The notes under the pieces: model-generated
Databases searched by the model: none
What the model saw: only the letters and a program-made list of their open reading frames with translations
Told to the model about the DNA's origin: nothing
Source: Blepharisma japonicum
Taxonomy: Eukaryota; Ciliophora; Heterotrichea; Heterotrichida; Blepharismidae
Direction of reading: 5' to 3'
DNA: 64,000 bases
Assembly (NCBI GenBank): GCA_949751835.1
Contig: CATKHK010000035.1
Location: 365,147 to 429,146 of the forward strand
Shown: piece after piece, positions 33,001 to 45,900 of the stretch
Numbering within the stretch: the first letter of the stretch is position 1
How the letters are laid out: every line of letters begins with the position of its first letter
Position numbers and translations under genes: made by a program

Positions 33001-34912
33001 AATTAGTAGGCTTTCTAAGATCATTCACAGTTTAAGGCTTGAATTAGAAATTTCAAATAAGTCACTTGACGAAATACAGCAAGCTAATTTTGAATTAAAA
33101 TGTGACCTCAAAGAAAAAGAAGAGTCATTGAAAAGCAAAGAAAGCTTAGAAACAAAAATAAAGGAATTAAAAGAAAAGAATAGTAACTATGAAATACTCC
33201 AAGTTAAGGTAGAAGGGCTTGAAAATGGTGGAAATGAAGGAATTGTAAATAATCTTACTGAGCTATTGCGCAAAAAAGTTGAAGAATTAAATAATTCAAG
33301 GAGCTCTGAAGAAGAGTTAAACACAAAATTAAATAAGTCAAAAGAAAAAATAAAGAAGGTTTTACTGAGACACCTAATTATAAGAGGAATATTTATTGAC
33401 CGTCTCACAATACTCTTATCATTCCTCAAATGGAAAAAATTTACTGAAATTCCACCACTTTCCTTTGATCTCCTTTCTCCATCTCCTCGAGAATCCTTGC
33501 GATTTTCATTTTCTCCAAGACTTAGCATGGCAAGCTATTTTTCACCAGAAAAGTCCATAGATTTCAAAGAAAATATTCAAACAGCTAAAGAAATTCTAAC
33601 TGACGAAATCCCTAAACGAAATTCCAAGCTAGAGCTGCACCAATATGAAGCGAAAGAGATTTCTATTGACATTCCTCTATTATTCGATTTCTTTGAGGAA
33701 TTTATGGAGGCTAAATACCAAAAAGATGTAAATGATTTTGAGAAAAAAATAAAAATAAGCACAATCCCTGACTATTTTTATCATTATTTGAATAAAAAAT
33801 ACACAATTAAGCAAGTTGCAGTGAAACATATAGCAAATATTATGCAAACGTTGAACTTTTTGTACCATGAAAAACATTTCTATGGATCTTTTATATGCAG
33901 AATGCTACAGATATATCATAAAGATCCAATCCCTCATCAATTGGGCTTATTTTTAACAAAAATTAAGCATGATTTAATTGAGTTGATTAATGAAACTAAG
34001 TCGAGACTGGAAAATTATGAGTATACAGAGTATTCTGGAGGGGAAATATTTTTACCTGATTTAATTGATTTTATTGTCAAGATGTTTTCTGAAGATAAAA
34101 AAAGTGGAATTTTGACTCTAAAATTACTCAAGCCAGAATTTACCGAAGAAATTGTTTTATTTAGGTGTCTTCATCAATTTAAAAATCTGAATATAGAGCC
34201 TAGAGATCTATTTAATGAAATAAATGAGGAAGGGAAAGTTGATATGCAACATTTTATACAAGGAATTAAGACTAAAACAAATTTATGGGCATTTGATGAA
34301 GAAATGCAAAAACTCTTTATATCAATTGATAAGAATCAAAATGGGTTTATCACCGAAAATGAGTTCATTGAAAAATTTGATTTTTCAGTTTACCAAGAAA
34401 TGATAAAAGACAGTAACTTTTTAATTACTGGCTCACAATTTCTGACTGTTTTAATAGAAGTCTTCCATGCTAAACAAACAAAAGATGCAGCATATCTAAG
34501 TACAATTATCCAGCAAAAAGGATCAGCATTCAATAAAATTCAATTCAAAGAAATAATTCTTCAGCTTGACCCCAATTTGCCTCAAGAAAAAATTGACTTT
34601 TTATATAAGAAAGCTAGAGAAATAAGTAGTTCTGATGACATCAGTTTTCATGCAATTTGTAGAGTTGTTTTAAGATATGGTGTAGGGAAAATGGGCTATG
34701 GCGTTTTTCATATTCCTCAGCTAGAACAGTTTGAAGTTGATACAGGCTTTGAGACTTTTAATTGGGCCTGGGGAAGTGAAAGTTTAGCTGGGCTTCAGAC
34801 TTTAAGGGCTTTAAGCAATGAAGAAAACAGTCCTAAAGCTAGAGAAACAGTGACAACGACAATAAAGCGAACTATTAAGAGGAAATCAATTAAAATAATT
34901 AGAACTAACTAA
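30092..34912 (+). CDS. Large coiled-coil protein with C-terminal EF-hand
   Basis: The frame from ATG 30092 to TAA 34912 encodes 1,606 residues and crosses two TGA codons (31220 and 31922) read as Trp. Most of the protein is alpha-helical and coiled coil, with a Ser/Pro-rich segment near residues 520-535 (SPRTPSPCRSPKFSPKPKP). The C-terminal ~350 residues look globular and include a canonical calcium-binding EF-hand loop at residues 1413-1424 (DKNQNGFITENE), flanked by helices; a second, degenerate EF-like unit may precede it. This suggests a calcium-responsive structural or cytoskeletal protein, but I cannot name the family. Its stop codon overlaps the stop of the convergent SET-like gene by four bases. 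Confidence 0.88.
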
Positions 34913-36117
34913 TAGTCCAATAGTTCTTTCATAAAGCTGCGCTCTAATACTTTTAAGTGCTCTCTGTAAGTAGCATGCTCAGCTATATAATATTTTAGCT
35001 TCAACTGATTTCTCTCATCTTTTTCTTTTTCCAACTCCCTTCTTAAAGTCCTTAGCTCGTTTTTGAAGATAACAGCACTCAAAACCTCTCTATACCTTCT
35101 ATAACCTTCAATTCTATCTCTAGCTTGGTCTACAAAAAATCTGAACATCCCTTTATCAAAATCAAATGGGATTAAGTTGTATTCACATTGGGAAAGCCCG
35201 ATCCTTGTGCCATAGCACTCGTCAGCTTTATAGACCGTTAAAGGAAAACTTTCGTCTAAGTTTTTTTCTATTACTGTCCCAAAGAAATTTAAAGCTCCTA
35301 TGTTTGGTATTAATCTGTGAGAATAAACTAACTCTGAACCTACTGACTGATTTCTGTCTGCTAATAAGTAAACACTTCCTTTATCAGTCACTAAAGGGTT
35401 GAACTCAGTATCATTTCTGTATATTAAAGGTAATGGAGAATGATTTGGCCTCTCAATCAAAGGTATAATAACTAATCCATCCACCACATGATCTGTAGGT
35501 CCAACCTCATAGTTTTTCAGTTGCTTCCAAATATTTTTAGGGATTTTAAGTGAGTATTTGGTCATAATGCAGTACGCCCATACCCAACTCTCCCATTTTT
35601 TCATATCTTCTGGGATCTCGATTTTGGCATCTTTTATACTTTCTATATATGTGTCATAAGTAGCATTCATATCAATCATAGCTTCTGGTCTTGTGTTAAA
35701 ATTTCTATTGGTTTTGAATTCGTCAGTATCATTTTTATTTCAGAGCTGATACAAGTGAAAATCTGTAGGATAAAGGCCTACATAGAGGCTGGTAAATGAA
35801 GTTTTAGGAGCCATGAATTTCTCATATAGAATGCGAGCCATAAGAATAACTTCAGGTTTCTTGTTAGAAACATACGGCATCAAAGAAAATGATTCAAAGG
35901 TAGAAATTATGTATTCCCCATTCATCACCAGCACTGGATCACCTCTTTTGATAGGACTTACAGCGACAAATCTTAATGATCCATCGGTTAGTTCTTGAAG
36001 TATCACTTTTTTAGAGTTTTTGTTGACGTAGGAGATCAAGTTGTCTTTGAAATCAGAATCAAATGTATCAGGGACGAGGGAGCCAAGAATGACCTGAAGC
36101 AAAATAAAAATAATCAT
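34909..36117 (-). CDS. SET-domain-like protein with signal peptide
   Basis: The frame from ATG 36117 to TAG encodes 402 residues with one TGA (35737-35739) read as Trp. A hydrophobic N-terminus (MIIFILLQVILGSLVPD) looks like a cleavable signal peptide. The body resembles SET proteins of the Rubisco-LSMT/SETD3/SETD6 group: an early SPIKRGDPVL(V) segment, a WAYCIMTKYSL helix, the PLIERPNHSPLPLI segment aligning with the family's P-x-x-D-x-x-NH, and a C-terminal helical part with YRRYREVL. The usual catalytic YG motif is not obvious (SELVYSH occupies that area), so methyltransferase activity is doubtful. A secretory-pathway location would be unusual for a SET enzyme. The overlap with the stop of the convergent gene is 4 bp. 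Confidence 0.78.
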
Positions 36118-36944
36118 ATTTTTATAAAATTTACACAGATGGAAATAAATATTTACAGTTTTCGCAAAGTTTATAAGATATTAATAGCTCAATTGTTATA
36201 GATAAATTTATTGCTGCAGCTTAAAATTAAATTAATATAAATTACAAAGTTTATTATTCATAGCAAAAATATATATATTTTAGAAAGAATTAAATAATGA
36301 ATTTATGAAAATAAAATAATCTGCTTATAATTCATCAATAATTTCTTCGATAACTTCAATGTGTTTTTTCAAAGACGATAAGTATTAGAAGATGCATGCT
36401 ACTTTTCTCTCATTTAATTGGTTGCATTTAATAGAGTTATTGCAATAGCTCTTATATTACTTATTATCAAGACGAGGTAGTTTATAATTGAAAGGGGTTT
36501 AATGCTTTGTCAATTGCAAAACTTATCAAATGACTATAAAGCCAATCCTTTCTCTGACATTATAAATAATTGTCAAAATTTACTAATATTCACAGTTAAG
36601 AAAAATATATGATAGTTAAGCATTAGATAATGTTATAACTGTATAGCATGCATATTTTTCTTATACTATGCTAGCTCAAAATTCATATAGAAATGATCCT
36701 TAAGTTTTCAAGTATTTTGGCAGCGTTTCTAATTACTGCTTCCATCATTGTTTCTATCGATTTCTAATCTGATCTGATAATTCTCACCTGATTGGACCTT
36801 TTTTTAGCTTTATTAAAAATATGCTGTGATTTTTATCATAATCTTAAACTTATTAAATTATTTAAGAGATTTTAAGCAAACTATCCATTTGGACTTTATG
36901 AGATGATAAGGTTATCTGAAAAGATGGTTGGCTATAATAAATAA
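36118..36944. other. Divergent intergenic region
   Basis: About 830 bp between the divergent SET-like and HECT genes. It is AT-rich with no ORF, repeat or RNA gene that I can support. It presumably carries both promoters, the HECT one adjoining a large gene. Confidence 0.5.
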
Positions 36945-39900
36945 ATGGGAAACTCGTCAAGTGAAATCGTGTCAAGAGTTGAAGGCTTAGACCTTGATGC
37001 TTTGTCAAAATCAATGAAGCAGGACTTAGAAATCCTCGGCGACCCTTCACTCATCTTCAACACTGGCAAGCTTCTCTGTCGTTCTGATCTTGAAGACTAC
37101 ATGGTCCCAGGCTTCGACAAAGTCAAACCCAAAGAAGAAGATGTAAGCACTGAGCAAGAAGAGTCAATGATCTATAGCGTTGGCATTGCAGAGCGTCATC
37201 ATGAAAAGCATGGAGATGCTATCAAAAACCTAATTGATGACATTTTACGCAAAAAAGGCGAAGATCCTAGCTCAAAAGAGATCATTGTCAAACTCCAAGC
37301 CATTTCTCGCATTTTTGAAGCACTTCTGCGACTTGAACAGACTAGGAAGCTCCGCTCCAAGCACGAAGAAACCAAATTGACAGCCACCAAAGGTGCACTT
37401 CCACCAGTAGCCAAAGCAGCTGTTCGCTTTGGGTTAGGAACACTTTTATATCTTGTGAAATGTGTAGGAGGCATCAACCCAGAAATCTACCAGCTTGTAG
37501 CAAGAGAAGCGTCAGAAACTCTTGCAGAAATGCCACCAATGGCACTACAGACTTCAGACCCGACTATTTCCAAAAGCCTTGACAACATTGCGCAGTTCTT
37601 TGACTCAATTCTGAAAGGAGAAGTGGATAATGTGACTGAAGGGGACAAATTGGCAAGCTTATCACCTCTTTTTGCATTGGCAATTACTACTGGAAGCTTG
37701 ACATCTACACTAGTGCTTGCTTTGAGGTTTTTACTTATGCCAAATAATGATAGCTTAAGGCCGATATTAGAAATTATTTACCCTCATTTGAAATCGCTCA
37801 AAAGCTTAGGCGTGGCAGTGCGTGAAGAAGCTCCAAAATGGTGCAAAACCAAAGTTGGGCCTAATAGTGCAATAGGAGATGATGACTGCTCAGTGTCTGG
37901 CTCAAGTGGATGGTCTACAACTTTAGGAAATGATGAAATCACTTCAGGTATTCATTATTATGAAATGATAATGGAAACTCTTTCGACTGAAAATTTCCTT
38001 TGGGGAGTCGCTGATACGAAATACTCTTCAATGTCAAGTTGGTCAGATTCCAACTTCAGCTCGTTCCTGTACCAATGCCAGTCCTCAATCTGGAACAAAA
38101 GCAACGAAATCTATAAATGGGAGCCTTACAAGCAAGGAGATAGAATTGGGATGCTCCTCAACATGGATGATAAAACAGTCACTTTTTACAAAAACGGAAT
38201 CAGAGAGCCAAGAGGAAACCACGGGCCTTTACCAGATTGTGTCAGGATTTACACTACACAAGCTGGGAACACCAAGGTAAAAAATATAATTCCTGAAGAG
38301 TTCCCTGAAGATGTTATTAGTATACTTGGAAATGACAAACCAGTTGATACAGAAGAATTTAAAGCAACACGCTTATATCAGCTGCTAGACGGTGATAGTC
38401 CTTCAGAAGATTTTTTTACTACCAACACAGCAGAAATTTCGAGCTTTATTTTAAGCAAACTTGCCTGTGTCAACACCTCAACCTTGGAACTTCTACAAAG
38501 CAAAGGGAAAAAGATTGTGATTCCTAAGAAAAGAGGAATTTCTTTAGATCTTCAATATTCGACTGTTGATCAACTTGACAATATTTTTGTAGCATTGCTC
38601 AATATTATAAAAGGTGGTGAATTTAATAAACTGAGTGAAGAAAACTGCCACCTGGCGCTTATTTCAACTCAGCAGCTAATAAGAGCTCATTTGCTAGCAT
38701 CAAGACACCATCAGAACCACGGGCTTGACTCTTTGCTAAGAAACCGTGTTATGGAGCACACAACTGAAATTCTGACAATTCTGCCGAATACCAAAGCTAG
38801 TGAGGAAGCGACTCTTACCATTAGCTTGTGTTTTGACTGCTTTTACAGCGAACCACAAGAAAAATTGTCATATTTAATTGAGAGACTTGAGGATAAGAAA
38901 AGTGGAAAAGAAATAGAAGGAGTCTTTAAACAGCTCCAAGACAGAATTTTCTTAGAAATGGCACAGCCTGAAAAACTTTTCCCAGCCCTTCAGCTTGTTA
39001 ACGACGATCACAGCAAAGTGATCCAACATTACTTTGAGCTCCTCATTGAATTTGGAACCAAAACTTCTACATCTGTTGCACATGGAGAAGCCCCAGAAAC
39101 TGGACTAATTAGATTGCTTGAAACCAGTCAGACTGTTTTGATTGCCCAGGCTGCAAGATCGAACTTTGAAGGCACCTGGCAAGAAATTTTGCTGTCTTAC
39201 GCAGTCTTACTTTTCCAAAACGCTGACGGCGTAATTAAAGAAATTTTAGCACTTTATCCTAATGGTGATGTCCCTGATGATTTATGCAGCAAAATGAATG
39301 ACACTATTCTCCAGCACTTACTAGAAGGGCTTCTCTACTCATTAATGCTCAGCAAGATGGATTTAAGCATCCTGGCTAAGGTTCTATCAAGCTTGCAGGG
39401 CTTAATCCAAAGCCTTGGAAGATTCCTCTCTAAGCCTTCAGTATTAACTAATGGTTCTGCCTGGATCCCTCAGATTTATGAGTCGACCCATAACTACGCA
39501 GATGGCCTAAACACAGAATATCTCATAAAAGTCCCAAGGGCTCTGAAGTATTTATTGACGTTTGACCCTCAATGCAAAACAGAGAACGGCTGTGATTACT
39601 TAGAGCTGTGGCTCGATCAGAACAAAAGCAGCAAATTCGCAAGATGGGAAGGAGAAAACTTCCCTAAGCAACCTGTTGAAGTCCAAAACCCTCTGCTTTT
39701 CTTCACTTTCCACTCTGATGGGTCAGTCAACTACTGGGGTTGGAAAATCGAAATCAAGGCTGAAGTTGAAGCAAGCTACTTCACCAAACAATGGCCAGAT
39801 ACCACCAAAGATGCTGCTTCTACATTGCTCGGCTACATAAGCTCTAACTTGATTTCAGGACAGTGGGACTTAACCCCAGATGACGAGGAAGCTTCTAAAT

Positions 39901-42900
39901 TGCTTAACAACCCTCTCTTAAAATACGGTATCCACGACAGTGTTTTAACCCTCGTAAAAGAACCAACTCCTTTGAATGAGCATCTGTTCATCATGACCAC
40001 CAATGCCAGTATCTCAGAAAAAGCCAAAAAAGCCATAACTGCATCGGTATACTCTGAAGCAATCAAGAAAAGGATAGTGAAAAGTTCATCAACCACAACT
40101 TCTTTAGGAGACTATGTAGCTGCATATGGGAAACATGAAATTCAGACCAAATATTCAAGTGTCCCATTCTTGCAAGAACTTATAGAAGGAAGCGAAAGAG
40201 TCACCAGTGCATGGGCTAATTTAAAGAAAAAATCAGGGGTAGTAGGGCCAGCTGCTAATATAGGAGGAGCAGAAATGGACCAAGCTGAAAGAGCAATTTT
40301 TGCAGTTTATACAGCCTTCTTTGAAGCAGTTGACACGGTAAATAAGATATTTGATGCTCCAAGCGACATCGGCGCTACTATGAAATATATTGTTAAGCAA
40401 AGTAGTCTTATTAGAGGCTGGGCACAAAAACAGAAACAAAAACTTATGGATGGTGGCAAGCCAGACATTACTTATAGCGATATTAATAAAGATATTGTGA
40501 CAAAATGCGCTTTGCTACTAGGAACTGACTATAAGTTAAGTTTGAATGAGCTTGGTGTCAGCAAAGTCATGAAAAATTTACTTTCTAATGTTGCAAGAAT
40601 ACAGAGTCAAGACTCAGGCAAGCTCAAAACTGGCAGCAAATGGAAAACTGTCAAAGATGCTGTCAAATCAGCATCTAAGCTTAAAGGACTTCTAAGCCTT
40701 GCTTCTAAAACCAAAGAGCCAGAAAATGAAGATGTCAAAGAATTTTTGAAGGTAGCTGATCTCGTCACAAAGTTTTTGGAATCTTCAGTCCCAGTTGAAA
40801 CCATTATAAGTCTCATCGACAAAAGAAGAACCAAAGGGATTGCCAGAACTCTTGGATTCCTCTCGTTTGCTAATCTAATAGGCTCCAGCAACAAGCAAGA
40901 ATCCGCCTTAGTAAAATCCTTTAGCGACTCATTGAAAATCAAAAGCGAGAAAAATCATTATTGGGTTGGTCTAGAAGGAACAGATCCAACACTTCTTCAC
41001 TGTGTTCAGCATTCTTTCTTCCAGGTATATGGCACCTTGCAAAAAGAGCTGTCAAAACCAAGACCAAAGAAGTTAAAGCAAATCGATTATAATCATTATT
41101 TGACTGTACTAGAAGCAATGAGCTGCCCACTTAAAGGAACAGACGGACACTTAATATTGGAGCAACAATTCCCAACCACCATTACCCATCTTCTAAAATG
41201 GGCCAAAGGCTACATAGGAGAAGACGAAATTCACCGCCCATTCAAAAAAGAGCTTTGCATCACTAGATTTAGTGTCCTTCCTGAGCCGGATGTTCCAGAA
41301 AATGCTACTAAAGTGCTTTTAGAAGAAAGACCAGATGAGCCAAAAGTTTATTTGGTCATCGAAAAGGCAGGAAACTCAAAGCCTATTACTGAAGCTGTGC
41401 TGTCATCTGAAAGAAATTTAGATGGATATGAGGATGCTTGTGGAGAATTCACATTAAGAGGAGAGACTAAGTTTATTTTAGTTAAAAGGGATGACGAGAA
41501 GCCTAATAGCAAATACCTGACAGGAGTTTCTGATACTTTAGAGTTTACCTTTACTGAGTATGACAACTTAATAGATCCAGAGCCGGAAGAAGAAAAAAAG
41601 AAAAGAGATGAATTAAGAACAAGACTAAGCAAAGGGTCTTGGGCTTTATTCAAACAGCTGCTATACTCAATTGCAGGCTCGTGGATAGAGACAAACGAAA
41701 CCAAAAAATTACTAATTCAAGAGCTATTCATGCAAACTATTTTCAGCGAGCTAAAATACGATAAATTATTCATCGCACCTGATGAAAGTCCTTTGATAGT
41801 TGCACAACTCGCCAGAGGCGACAGTTGGATTGGTAAAAACGTGATCCCAGCTGAACTGAAAAGAAACCCTGTCCAAGAGTGGCTTAGACAGTTCAGACAC
41901 GAAACTGAGAAGTTTTCCAACTGCGTCCTCAAAGACATCATTAATGAATTCATTGAAAAAGCTGATCCTGCAATGAAAGGAATTTTGACTCCAGAAGATT
42001 TAAGCAGACTAGAAAGATCCATCGCAGAAACCTTAGAAAGCTATGAGGAAAATAAAAATAGCAGAGGAGAATACGACTTCTTCAGATACTTGCATGTGCT
42101 TAAAGGACTTATTGATCAATTCCCAGCAGATGTCCAAGAATATATGAATGCTTCTAAACTGTGGCAAGAATTGCCATACGACTATTATGAAGCAGCAACC
42201 GCTTATGACTTAACAAATGTCAATGGAGTTATAGATAACTTTGAGAGAAAATTAAAACCAGCAGAAGGAGCATCCTTTAGGACTTATATCGAATTATTCA
42301 GAACAGCTGAGCAGCCTGGCATCATTGCCGCAGATAAGATCCCTGAAAACACACCAGCGGAGTTCAAAGATGAAGCTGGATTATTAGATTTCTACGTCAC
42401 CGTTAACGCAATCAATAGAGACCATGAAAAATTTGCTTCATTTTACAACGAAATTCAAGACTCTTTGTCATACTATGGAGACTTACCACATTCTTGTAAG
42501 ACAGCTTCTCAAGCAATTGCTGGACAAATCGACTATTTAGGTTCACTGCTTTGGAGCTTATATGGATCTCTTGGCTCCCAATGCTTGCCTAAGCTTCTAG
42601 CCCGTGAATCCTATTTCAAGACTCTTCTCCAGCTTACCTTCGCTGTCCCATCCTCTAAAATTGTTACTTTTGGTGCCAGAATACTAAGACACATTATCCC
42701 AACCCAGCATTCTCCACAAACCTTGGTGCCTTACTGGGAATCTTTGCAAGACCTCCCTGATACCAAAGTTGACCTTATTTCTTATCTGCTAAGCAAGATT
42801 GGCAGCGGAGTCACTTGGTACGAACATGAAAATCTTAAAGAAATTTCCTTGAGATGGGCTTATGAAGCTGAAAGCTTACTTCTTTCTCTAGCACAGGTAG

Positions 42901-45900
42901 ATAGGTGGAGAGTTGAGCTTGTGGAAACTCTTATACAGACATTGCAAGATGGTAAAGCAAATATCAACCAGAACAAACCACTTGAAGCTCGCCATACAGG
43001 AGCTATTTATTTGCTGTCAGCATCTTCAAAGAACTTTGATGGCTATGGAATAGTTCCAATTACCCTGTCACAGGTTCGACTTAGCAATTCTTCAATACCT
43101 AGAGGAGTTATCAGGGAAATCAACCACCCGAACGCAAATTTCTACTCTGTTAACGAAGACTCAATGGCTACTGAGCCGCTAGAAAAAATTGAAGGACTTG
43201 AAGCTCAAATTAACACAAGGATTTATGATCATTTGACTGTGGAAGAAAAAGACAGTCTCAGTGAAGTCATTGTCTCTTTCTGGGAAAATCTTCAAGACAG
43301 CAGAGAGAATTTAATATTCGCTCCTAGTGACACCATTGCAAATGTGAGAATCTTATATGCAAAACTCGATGTAGCTTTTATGGTCGCAATATTGGACATC
43401 ATTGAATCTAAAGAAAGTGTTCAGGAATCTGAGGGAGAAAGCATTATCAGAAGAATTTTAGACCGCAGCAAACCATTCACGTTCACAAGCAAGAACATTT
43501 ATTCCAAGATTGTCAACGAACTAGCCAAAAAACTTCATGCAAACCCACAAGCCAAAGAAGAAGTTCAAATGACTGAACAAGAAGCTCAGGCCAAAATCGC
43601 TCAGTACGCAGAAGCTGACCAATTGTTAGCAACTGAGCTACTTTCTCTTGATGTCCCAGCTGTAAAAATTGTCAAATGCTTTGACCAAGGTATTAAGGAA
43701 AGAGATGCCGTTATCAGCTGGCAAGAGCCAGCCAAGCCTGAAAAACAAATAGTCCAGCTTTACAAACTCGGAGCCTTAGAAGACAATTCCTTCAAAACCA
43801 GAGATATCTCAGGCAAATCTGAGCTCTATCAGAACGGCCTTTATCATTTTGTGATAAACAACCCTGAAAATACAGCAGATAGAAAAGAACTATTGAACAC
43901 CTTAGACAATTCCATTTTCCACGGAGTCAACTCACAGTGCTCTATGGTCACAATTTTGGCTGTTTTAGAAGGAAAAGTTAAAAATGATAGCTTAGTCGGA
44001 GGACTGAAAATTGGAAAACTCAAGATTGGGTGGAAATCAGAATCAGGCAGCTCGCACTTTGTTATCAACAAGGTGAATCAGCATGAATTCAGCCATTCGG
44101 AGCAGCTATTTGTTAGGATTCACGCAAGCTCTTCAGGAGAAATCACTGTTGTAAACGAAATTAGCCATGAAAGAAGAGAAATCACGACAGGTGGCGTATT
44201 TAACGGTTTCAAAATCAGTAACTACGGGGTTTACCTTAAGCAAGGCGCTTCAATAAGCTTACTTGCCTTTGAAATCTATGAAGGAAAATATGAAGGTGGC
44301 TTACAAGCAAAGATAGAAAAAGCTAAAGACTTAGAAGGCGGTGAAAGATACGTTAGAATTAAGACTAAGGCACAGAACTTAGATAGACTTAGGCTAAAGC
44401 TCTTGGGACTCTCTGATGAAGAAGTAACCCAATTATTAAGTTCCAATGATAGTTTATCATCAATTGTAAAGCATACTTTGTCTTCGGTTCCAGACGAAAG
44501 AATATCAAGTTCTCAATTATCCTTAGAGCAAGCAACCATAACTGATATAAAGATCTTCAAGTCCAAAGACCTCATTCCTAAAGATTATTCTGTAGTTCAA
44601 GTCTACGAAAATGGTAGCCCGGTTGAGTTTGAAATGGCTCACAGGCAGTGGCTGGCGATGAAGAAAGAAAACTTTTTAACTGGAAAATGCTGCACTGGGT
44701 TCTCTGTTGCAGAAAATCCTGGAGACTACACTGATATTGGCGATCTAAGCATAGAAGATGAAAGGAAAAACAACGTGTACATCAAAATTACTGCTCCTGA
44801 CAAGAAAAATATTCCAATTAAAGATATTGCGTTTATCAAGGTAAGCTCAATTTACTCTGTTATCCTGCCTCATGGGTTTAGGCTTGTCACCGATAAAGAA
44901 GGAAAAGCTATTAACATTGCTGGAAAGCAAGAAAAGGGCCATTATATATTGGTAGGCATCAAGGACAGTGACACCATAATGAACTGCAACGTTTTCCCAT
45001 TGAGAAGCTTATCTGTAAAAGGAAACTCTTTCGGGCTTGTCGACCAGTACCAAACTTCAGAAGTGAAAGTCAATAAGAAAGAAGAAGAAAAGTCGTATGA
45101 TGGCTACACCATTATGGAGCTTTATAACTACTTATATGATATTGAAGAAAACCGCAGGATCTCTACATCAAGGAAACTATTGGTGAGCGTGCTCAAGAAA
45201 AACCCTAGTATTATTGTTCAAGCTTCAGGCAGCCTAAATCTTGGCAAACTTCTGTCATTCGTTGATACTGAGCTTGATCTTTTGGAAGGGCCGTTCACTC
45301 AGCTTTTGAGCAGTCTAGATAAGCAAGATTTCCGTGTTCAAGCTGCAACTGAGTGCATAGCAATCTTGTTGTCTTGCTTAATTGCGAAGACTTCTTCAGT
45401 TGCATTGAAGACAATTACTATTGAGAGTTTGCATCCTTATAATGATGGTATGGACGTTGATGATGTAATCACAATCCCAGGCGCAAAAGGCTTGAGAATT
45501 GAGTTCGACCCTCAATGCTACACAGAATCTGGCTGCGATCCGCTGAGATTTTACCAAAACTCGGGCAGACAAGGAGAAATCAAATGCTTGTCAGGTCAAG
45601 GCGAAAGTAACTGGCAGCCGTTTGATGTTGAAGGAGACACTGTTTACACTTATTTCCATAGTGATGGCTCAGTCCACTACTGGGGCTACAAGTTTGACGT
45701 TATCCCAGTAGGTTCTGGAGAAAAGCCTGATATGAAGCCAGACGTCGCTCTTTGGCTACTTGAAAAATTCTCTCTGCTTGTAGGAACTGACAAAGAGCTT
45801 GATTTGCTTTATTCCACACCATTCTTGCAAACACTCTTCTTATTCATGCTATCTTCCCCTGACATTGAGTCTAAATCAAGGTCCTTAAACATACTGAAAT

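Noticed and set aside
37143-37158. GTAAGCACTGAGCAAG as a 16-nt intron in the HECT gene
   Set aside because: The frame is open through it, and removing 16 nt would break a 4,060-codon frame.
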